Assembly (NCBI GenBank): GCA_937988735.1
Contig: CALKHQ010000018.1
Span: 1-18,650 of the forward strand
Origin: an uncultured Alphaproteobacteria bacterium
GTDB lineage: Bacteria; Pseudomonadota; Alphaproteobacteria; CALKHQ01
Direction of reading: 5' to 3'
Length of the DNA: 18,650 bases
Shown in pieces: positions 14,402-18,650 of the stretch (position 1 is its first letter; each line of letters opens with the position of its first letter). The notes below the pieces were generated by a model. That model saw only the letters and a program-made list of their open reading frames with translations. It ran no database searches and had not been told where the DNA came from. The position numbers and the translations under genes are program-made.

Positions 14402-15178
14402 ATGACCGCCGTCGCCCTGGGCGCGCCCGCGCTCGCCGAACTGCCAGGCATCCGCCACGGCTTCTTCACCCGGCTGGGCGGCGTCAGCACCGGCATCTAT
14501 GCCGGGCTGAACTGCGGCTACGGCTCGTCGGACGACCGCGAGGCCGTGCGCGAGAACCGCAGGCGGGCGGCCGCCGCGCTGGGCCGGCAGGAAGCCGACA
14601 TCGTCACCGTGTACCAGGTCCACAGCGGCACAGCAGTGACGGTCGGGACGCCGTGGCGGTGGGATGCCGCCCCCCGTGCCGACGGGATGGCGACCGCCCA
14701 GCCCGGAATCGTGCTCGGCATCATGACCGCCGACTGCGCACCGGTCCTGTTCGCCGACCCGGAAGCGCGGGTCATCGGCGCGGCCCATGCCGGCTGGCGC
14801 GGCGCCCGGGCCGGGATCGCCGAGACGACGGTGGCGGAGATGGAGCGGCTCGGCGCCCGGCGTAGCCGCATCCGGGCCGCAATCGGCCCCGCCATCGGGC
14901 TTGCCTCCTACGAGGTCGATCGCGGCTTTCACGACGCGCTGCTGGCGGACGAGCCCGATGCGGCCCGCTTCTTCCTGCCCGGCGCCGATGCGGACCACCG
15001 CCAGTTCGACCTGCCCGGCTATGTCGCGGCGCGACTGCAGGTGCTCGGCCTCGCCGCTGTCGACCGCCTCGACCACGACACCTACTCCGATCCTGCCCGC
15101 CTGTTCAGCTTCCGCCGCGCGACCCATCGCGGCGAGCCCGACTACGGCCGGCAGATCAGCGCGATCGTGCTGGACTGA
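14402..15178 (+). CDS. pgeF: PgeF/YfiH family polyphenol oxidase-like purine nucleoside phosphorylase
   Basis: Protein of 258 residues of the YfiH/LACC1 family. Members were first called multicopper polyphenol oxidases; later work shows zinc-dependent purine nucleoside phosphorylase and adenosine deaminase activity, and a role in peptidoglycan editing in E. coli. The metal ligands are present: His74 in YQVHSG, Cys112 in TADCAPVLF and His129 in AAHAGWRG. HGFFTRLGGVS, GLNCGYGSSDD and the C-terminal RLFSFRRATHRGEPDYGRQISAI also fit. It is separated by only 3 bases from the methyltransferase gene and by 6 from the next gene, so all are likely co-translated. The in-cell substrate here is inferred from the family. 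Confidence 0.95.
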   Translation: MTAVALGAPALAELPGIRHGFFTRLGGVSTGIYAGLNCGYGSSDDREAVRENRRRAAAALGRQEADIVTVYQVHSGTAVTVGTPWRWDAAPRADGMATAQPGIVLGIMTADCAPVLFADPEARVIGAAHAGWRGARAGIAETTVAEMERLGARRSRIRAAIGPAIGLASYEVDRGFHDALLADEPDAARFFLPGADADHRQFDLPGYVAARLQVLGLAAVDRLDHDTYSDPARLFSFRRATHRGEPDYGRQISAIVLD

Positions 15179-15184
15179 GCCCGG

Positions 15185-15718
15185 GTGGCGCCCGTGCCGC
15201 ATCAGGGGCCGGAGCGCCCGACGGAGCCGGGCGGGCCGCTGCGGCTCTCGCCGGCGGACGCGGCCTTCATCGAATCCTCCGTCTCGATCCTCGCCGCGGC
15301 GGAGGGGGCGGAGCGGCGGCCGGTGATGGCGCGCGCGATCGCCGCGCGGCTGGAGCCGGACACCGGCCGGATCCGCCTCTGCCTGCGGACCGTCGATGCG
15401 GCGGCACTGATCGCCGGTGCGCTCGGCCACGGCCGGGTGGCGGCAATGTTCTCGCGACCGCAGACCAACGAGACCATCCAGATCAAGGGGGACGAGGTCC
15501 GGGCCGAGCGGCCGACCGCGGAAGACGACGCCGCGCGGCGGCGCTATCCGCCGATGATGATCGCCGAGCTGATGCCGCTGGGGTTCACGCCCGCCTTCGT
15601 CGGCTGCGTGGTTTCGGACCACGGCAGCTCGATCGGGGTGCTGTCCTTCATGCCCCGGGTCCTGTTCGACCAGACGCCCGGCCCGCAGGCCGGCCGGCCC
15701 CGGGAGTGCGGACGGTGA
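15185..15718 (+). CDS. Pyridoxamine 5'-phosphate oxidase-like split-barrel protein
   Basis: Protein of 177 residues that resembles the FMN-binding split-barrel (PNPOx-like) superfamily. SVSILAAAEGAERRPVMARA, IRLCLRTVDAAALIAGALGH, GRVAAMFSRPQTNETIQIKG and a C-terminal VLFDQTPGPQAG are the recognisable pieces. The last resembles the C-terminal strand of this group, although the first strand deviates from the common sDGxPxxxP pattern. It is cytoplasmic, with no signal peptide. The start is GTG at 15185; a second in-frame GTG at 15194 is possible, and neither has a good ribosome site, which fits coupling to pgeF 6 bases upstream. The stop overlaps the next gene (GTGA). True pyridoxine oxidase activity is unlikely to be the role; flavin or F420 binding should not be assumed. 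Confidence 0.75.
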   Translation: MAPVPHQGPERPTEPGGPLRLSPADAAFIESSVSILAAAEGAERRPVMARAIAARLEPDTGRIRLCLRTVDAAALIAGALGHGRVAAMFSRPQTNETIQIKGDEVRAERPTAEDDAARRRYPPMMIAELMPLGFTPAFVGCVVSDHGSSIGVLSFMPRVLFDQTPGPQAGRPRECGR

Positions 15719-17082
15719 GCGCGGCCGCGGCCACCCCGCTGCGCCTGGAAGCGATCCGCGACGCGCTGGAGGGCTTCATCCCGATCGGCATAGCGACGCT
15801 GGCGCCGGATGGCACGCCCAACGTGACCTACATCTCGCAGGTCCACTACGTGGACCCGGATCACGTTGCCCTCACCTACCAGTTCTTCAACAAGACCCGC
15901 GCCAACCTGCTGGCGAGCCCGCGTGCGCTGCTGCAGCTCATCGACCCGGTGACGGCGGAGACCTTCCGCATCGCCGTCACCTACCAGCGAACCGAGACCT
16001 CCGGCCCGGTGTTCGAGAGCATGCGGGCGAAGCTCGCCGGCATCGCCTCCCACACCGGCATGGCCGGGGTGTTCCGGCTGGCCGGCGCCGACATCTGCCG
16101 CGTGGAGAGCATCGAGGCGGTGCCCGGCGACGTGCTGCCGCCGCGGGAGCGGCCGCGGCTCCTGCCGGTGCTGCGCCGCACCGCCGCCTGCCTCGGCCGC
16201 GAGCCCGACCTCGCCGCGGCGCTGGACGCCCTGATGGCCGCCCTCGACCGCGAGTTCGGCATCGCCCATGCCGCCGTGTTCCTGCTCGCGGCCGACGGAC
16301 GCACGCTCTACGCGGTCGCGAGCCGCGGTTACGCGGAATCGGGCATCGGCGCGGAGATCGCGGTCGGCGACGGCGTGATCGGCATGGCGGCGCAGGAGCG
16401 GATCGCCGTGCGCATCAACCACATGACCACCGACGTGAACTACGCCCGCGGCGTCGGTGCACGGATGGCGCCGCAGGGGCTGGACCAGGCGATCCCCCTG
16501 CCCGGTCTCGATCGTCCGGGCAGCCAGCTTGCCGTGCCGATCGAGGACGGCCAGGGCCTGCTCGGCGTGCTGTTCGTCGAGAGTCCGGAAGACATGCGCT
16601 TCAGCTACGACCACGAGGATGCGCTGGCCGTGCTCGCCGCCCAGCTTGCAGTCACCGTGCGGCGCGCCGCCTCCGGCCCGCGGGCGGCGCGGAAGGCCGC
16701 CCCGGCGCCGGTGCCCGCGGCGCCCGCGGCCCTGCCGCCGATCGACCTTCGCTACTACCGGGCCAACGACAGCGTGTTCATCGGCGGCGACTATCTGATC
16801 AAGGGTGTCGCCGGGTCGATCTTCTGGATCCTCACCGGCGCCTGGTGCGAGGAAGGCCGCTGCGAGTTCACCAACCGCGAGCTGCGCCTCCGGCCTGAGC
16901 TCCGGCTGCCGATGCACGCGGAGAACCTGGAGGCGCGGCTGATCCTGCTCGAGCGCCGGCTGGCGGAGAAGGACTGCGGCATCGCGATCGAGAAGACCGG
17001 CCGTGGCCGGTTCCGCCTGCGGGTGGACCGGCCGCTGCGCCGGCACGAGATGCAGGCGGAACCCGCCGCGCGCGAGGGTTAG
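15715..17082 (+). CDS. Split-barrel FMN-like domain fused to GAF domain and winged-helix-like C-terminus
   Basis: Protein of 455 residues with three parts. Residues 1-140 form a PNPOx-like split barrel (IATLAPDGTPNVTYISQVHY, FFNKTRANLLASPRALLQL, AGIASHTGMAGVFRLAGADI). Residues about 150-330 are a GAF domain (IAHAAVFLLAADGRTLYAVA, VGDGVIGMAAQ, LGVLFVESPEDMRFSYDHED). After an Ala/Pro linker, residues 360-450 hold a conserved region (DYLIKGVAGSIFWIL, FTNRELRLRPELRLP, NLEARLILLERRL, IEKTGRGRFRLRVDRP) whose helix-helix-hairpin order looks like a winged helix. The GTG at 15715 is chosen because GGGAG lies 8 bases upstream and it overlaps the previous stop. I infer a redox- or ligand-sensing regulator; no function is established. 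Its stop interlocks with that of the convergent hemerythrin gene. Confidence 0.8.
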   Translation: MSAAAATPLRLEAIRDALEGFIPIGIATLAPDGTPNVTYISQVHYVDPDHVALTYQFFNKTRANLLASPRALLQLIDPVTAETFRIAVTYQRTETSGPVFESMRAKLAGIASHTGMAGVFRLAGADICRVESIEAVPGDVLPPRERPRLLPVLRRTAACLGREPDLAAALDALMAALDREFGIAHAAVFLLAADGRTLYAVASRGYAESGIGAEIAVGDGVIGMAAQERIAVRINHMTTDVNYARGVGARMAPQGLDQAIPLPGLDRPGSQLAVPIEDGQGLLGVLFVESPEDMRFSYDHEDALAVLAAQLAVTVRRAASGPRAARKAAPAPVPAAPAALPPIDLRYYRANDSVFIGGDYLIKGVAGSIFWILTGAWCEEGRCEFTNRELRLRPELRLPMHAENLEARLILLERRLAEKDCGIAIEKTGRGRFRLRVDRPLRRHEMQAEPAAREG

Positions 17083-17762
17083 GCGGCCTGCGCCAGCTCG
17101 GTCAGCGCCACCGCGAGCTTCTGCCGGTCGAGCGGGGTCAGCGCCGGCCGGATTGCTTCCAGCATCTGGTCGAACACCGGCTCCGGCGCGGTCTCGCGCA
17201 CCATGTGCAGCGTCGCCGCCCGCTCCGCCGGCGTGGAGGCGAGCAGGATCAGGCGCATCGCCTCCGCCACCGCCTGCGGCGGCAGGGACGCGACCAGCGC
17301 GTCATGGATCGCGATCAGCTCGGCGTCGGTGTAGAGCTTCCACAGCATTGCGTTGTTGTCGCGCTCCTCGACCTCCATGTGGCGGAAGTTCTCGCCGACG
17401 AAGACGGCGAGGTCGCGGTAGAGCCGGGTGAAGGCGGCCGTGCGCCCGCCCGGGCCGGCGGCCTCGACCGCATCGGCCTCGGCGCGCAGGGCCGCGATCT
17501 CCTCGAGATGATGGTCGTGGTCGGCCGGCGTCTCGCCCTGCCACTCCGGCGCACGGGCCCGGATCGCGGTGTGGACGAACGCGTTCTCGTCCTGGACGTG
17601 CATCGCGCAGAAGTCGAGCAGCGTCCGCACCTGGCCGAGGACCTGGGCGACGCTCGCCGGATCGCCCGCGTCGGCACGGCCGACTGCGGTGAGGGTCTCG
17701 CCCATCAGCATGCGGAAGGCCTTGTGGATGGGGGCATAGATGTCGAAGCGACCGCCGTTCAT
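17079..17762 (-). CDS. Hemerythrin-domain protein
   Basis: Cytoplasmic four-helix-bundle protein of about 227 residues with a probable di-iron site. Candidate ligands are His13 (APIHKAFR), His55 and Glu59 (MHVQDENAFVH), His82-His85 (DHDHHLEEI), and His128 with Glu132/Glu133 (RHMEVEERD). Bacterial hemerythrin-like proteins bind O2 or handle NO and iron under nitrosative or oxidative stress. The domain fills residues 8-145; the C-terminal 80 residues are helical (LASLPPQAVAEAMRLILLAS) and not part of the standard domain. Starts at 17780, 17768 and 17762 are possible; the last has AAGGGA 8 bases upstream. It is divergent from the ALDH gene across about 250 bp and converges on the GAF fusion with overlapping stops. 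Confidence 0.88.
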   Translation of the reverse strand: MNGGRFDIYAPIHKAFRMLMGETLTAVGRADAGDPASVAQVLGQVRTLLDFCAMHVQDENAFVHTAIRARAPEWQGETPADHDHHLEEIAALRAEADAVEAAGPGGRTAAFTRLYRDLAVFVGENFRHMEVEERDNNAMLWKLYTDAELIAIHDALVASLPPQAVAEAMRLILLASTPAERAATLHMVRETAPEPVFDQMLEAIRPALTPLDRQKLAVALTELAQAA

Positions 17763-17848
17763 CTTCATGTTCCCTTTCATGATCCCTGCAGGGTTTCGCG
17801 CCGCGATCGGCGTCACCGGGTACATAAGGGCTGTGCAGCGCGGCCGCC

Positions 17849-17890
17849 TGCTAAATGATCCCTCCGCAGATCGTAAGTATTTGCTAAGTG
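17849..17890. repeat. Pair of TGCTAArTG direct repeats in the hemerythrin/ALDH gap
   Basis: TGCTAAATG (17849-17857) and TGCTAAGTG (17882-17890) are direct repeats 33 bp apart, close to three helical turns, in an AT-richer patch of the 253-bp divergent region. They could be paired regulator sites, but nine bases with one mismatch can arise by chance. No convincing promoter, FNR box or other element was found in the rest of the gap. Confidence 0.25.
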
Positions 17891-18015
17891 GCAGCGGGGT
17901 GCCGTTACCGTGGCGACACCCGGGCGGCGGCGCCATGTCGTCGCTGCACCCTTGCCAAAACCGGTGCGACCCGCCATTCGTGCGCAGTTCAAGGCCACGA
18001 GGGAACCAGCCTGCA

Positions 18016-18650
18016 ATGGACATCGCTCCCCTGCTCGACGCGCTCCACCTGCCGCGGGAGGCCACCGCCGGCGGCTCGCTCGACGTCCGCTCGCCGATCG
18101 ACGGCGAGGTCATCGCGCAGGTGGCCGAGGACGACGCCGGCTCGCTCGAAGCCAAGATCGCCCGGGCGCAGGCCGCCTTTCTCCGCTGGCGCGAGGTGCC
18201 GGCCCCCCGGCGCGGGGAGCTGATCCGCCTGTTCGGCGAGGAGCTGCGGGCCCACAAGGATGCGCTCGGGCGGCTGGTGACGGTCGAGGCCGGCAAGATC
18301 GTCGAGGAAGGCCGCGGCGAAGTGCAGGAGATGATCGACATCTGCGACTTCGCGGTCGGCCTCTCCCGCCAGCTCTACGGCCTCACCATCGCCAGCGAGC
18401 GGCCCGGCCATGCGCTGCGCGAGACCTGGCATCCGCTGGGGCCCGTCGGCGTGATCTCCGCCTTCAACTTCCCGGTCGCGGTGTGGTCGTGGAACTTCGC
18501 GCTGGCGATCGTCTGCGGCGATCCGGTTCTGTGGAAGCCGTCGGAGAAAACCCCTCTGACCGCAATGGCTTGCCAGGCATTGTTCGCACGCGCTCTCGCC
18601 CGCTTCGGCGACGCGCCCGAGGGGCTGAGCCAGCTCGCCATCGGCGGGCG
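18016..18650 (+). CDS. amaB: ALDH7/AmaB-type aldehyde dehydrogenase, partial (3' end outside window)
   Basis: The first 211 residues of an NAD(P)-dependent aldehyde dehydrogenase. GEVQEMIDICDFAVGLSRQL, YGLTIASERPGH, ETWHPLGPVGVISAFNFPVA, DPVLWKPSEKTPLTA and the closing IGGR are almost word for word those of ALDH7-type L-piperidine-6-carboxylate (alpha-aminoadipate semialdehyde) dehydrogenase. That enzyme oxidises alpha-aminoadipate semialdehyde to alpha-aminoadipate in lysine and pipecolate breakdown. The coenzyme-binding segment with Asn/Phe-Pro and the Lys of WKPSEKTP is present; the catalytic Cys and Glu lie beyond the window edge. The ATG at 18016 has only a weak ribosome site (AGGGAA, about 11 bases away). 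It is divergent from the hemerythrin gene. Subfamily call is strong; the substrate depends on the unseen half. Confidence 0.9.
   Translation, partial: MDIAPLLDALHLPREATAGGSLDVRSPIDGEVIAQVAEDDAGSLEAKIARAQAAFLRWREVPAPRRGELIRLFGEELRAHKDALGRLVTVEAGKIVEEGRGEVQEMIDICDFAVGLSRQLYGLTIASERPGHALRETWHPLGPVGVISAFNFPVAVWSWNFALAIVCGDPVLWKPSEKTPLTAMACQALFARALARFGDAPEGLSQLAIGG

Noticed and set aside
13256..15622. A 788-codon open frame on the minus strand opposite the methyltransferase and pgeF genes
   Set aside because: It runs antisense to two certain genes, is rich in Arg/Gly/His with no domain, and reflects the lack of stops in high-GC DNA.
15544..17046. A 500-codon minus-strand open frame opposite the GAF fusion
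   Set aside because: No recognisable domain, and codon-position bias belongs to the plus-strand gene.
1..18650. CRISPR arrays, tRNA, rRNA, phage genes, toxin-antitoxin pairs or defence systems
   Set aside because: I looked for spaced direct repeats, RNA-gene signatures and typical proteins on both strands and found none.

Overview
The window is GC-rich bacterial chromosome, almost certainly from an alphaproteobacterium and probably from the Rhodospirillales or a related order. This rests on gene content and order, not on any rRNA: ubiK next to lgt, an NDUFAF7/MidA-type methyltransferase followed by pgeF, a DUF1127 protein, and an AmaB-type aldehyde dehydrogenase. Genes are densely packed on both strands. 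I see no tRNA, rRNA, CRISPR array or intact mobile element, and no stretch over 300 bases lacks a gene.

Positions 1-5600: the window opens inside a Nudix hydrolase whose 3' end overlaps a convergent class IV aminotransferase. A plus-strand run follows. It holds a secreted protein that looks like the isolated periplasmic P1 region of SecD, a ROK sugar kinase coupled to it by an ATGA overlap, a small PilZ protein, a small secreted protein, the redox chaperone Hsp33 (hslO), and a predicted lipoprotein whose start lies inside hslO.

Positions 5600-8540: a minus-strand pair, a DUF1127 protein and an AraC-HTH/O6-methylguanine methyltransferase fusion, is divergent from a MocR-type (GntR-aminotransferase) regulator. 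The 207-bp intergenic region carries a tandem repeat and a palindrome lying over the regulator's start codon. Both look like regulator binding sites.

Positions 8540-11000: a short piece of an IS1182-like transposase borders a divergent LysR regulator and Old Yellow Enzyme pair. This has the form of a compact, possibly acquired, redox or electrophile-response cassette with inverted repeats between the two genes.

Positions 11000-17080: ubiK (minus) is divergent from a long plus-strand run: hldD (LPS heptose), lgt (lipoprotein lipidation), a MidA/NDUFAF7-type methyltransferase, pgeF, and two consecutive FMN split-barrel proteins. The second of these is fused to a GAF domain and a C-terminal region resembling a winged helix. 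The run mixes envelope biogenesis with respiratory-chain support, and ends in a possible flavin or redox sensor pair.

Positions 17079-18650: a hemerythrin-domain protein converges on the GAF fusion with interlocked stop codons. The window ends inside an ALDH7/AmaB-type dehydrogenase of lysine or pipecolate catabolism.

The most unusual items are the SecD-P1-like secreted protein with its ROK kinase, the tandem split-barrel/GAF/winged-helix-like pair next to a hemerythrin, and the operator-like cluster between DUF1127-ada and the MocR gene. None can be shown from sequence alone to be a new system.
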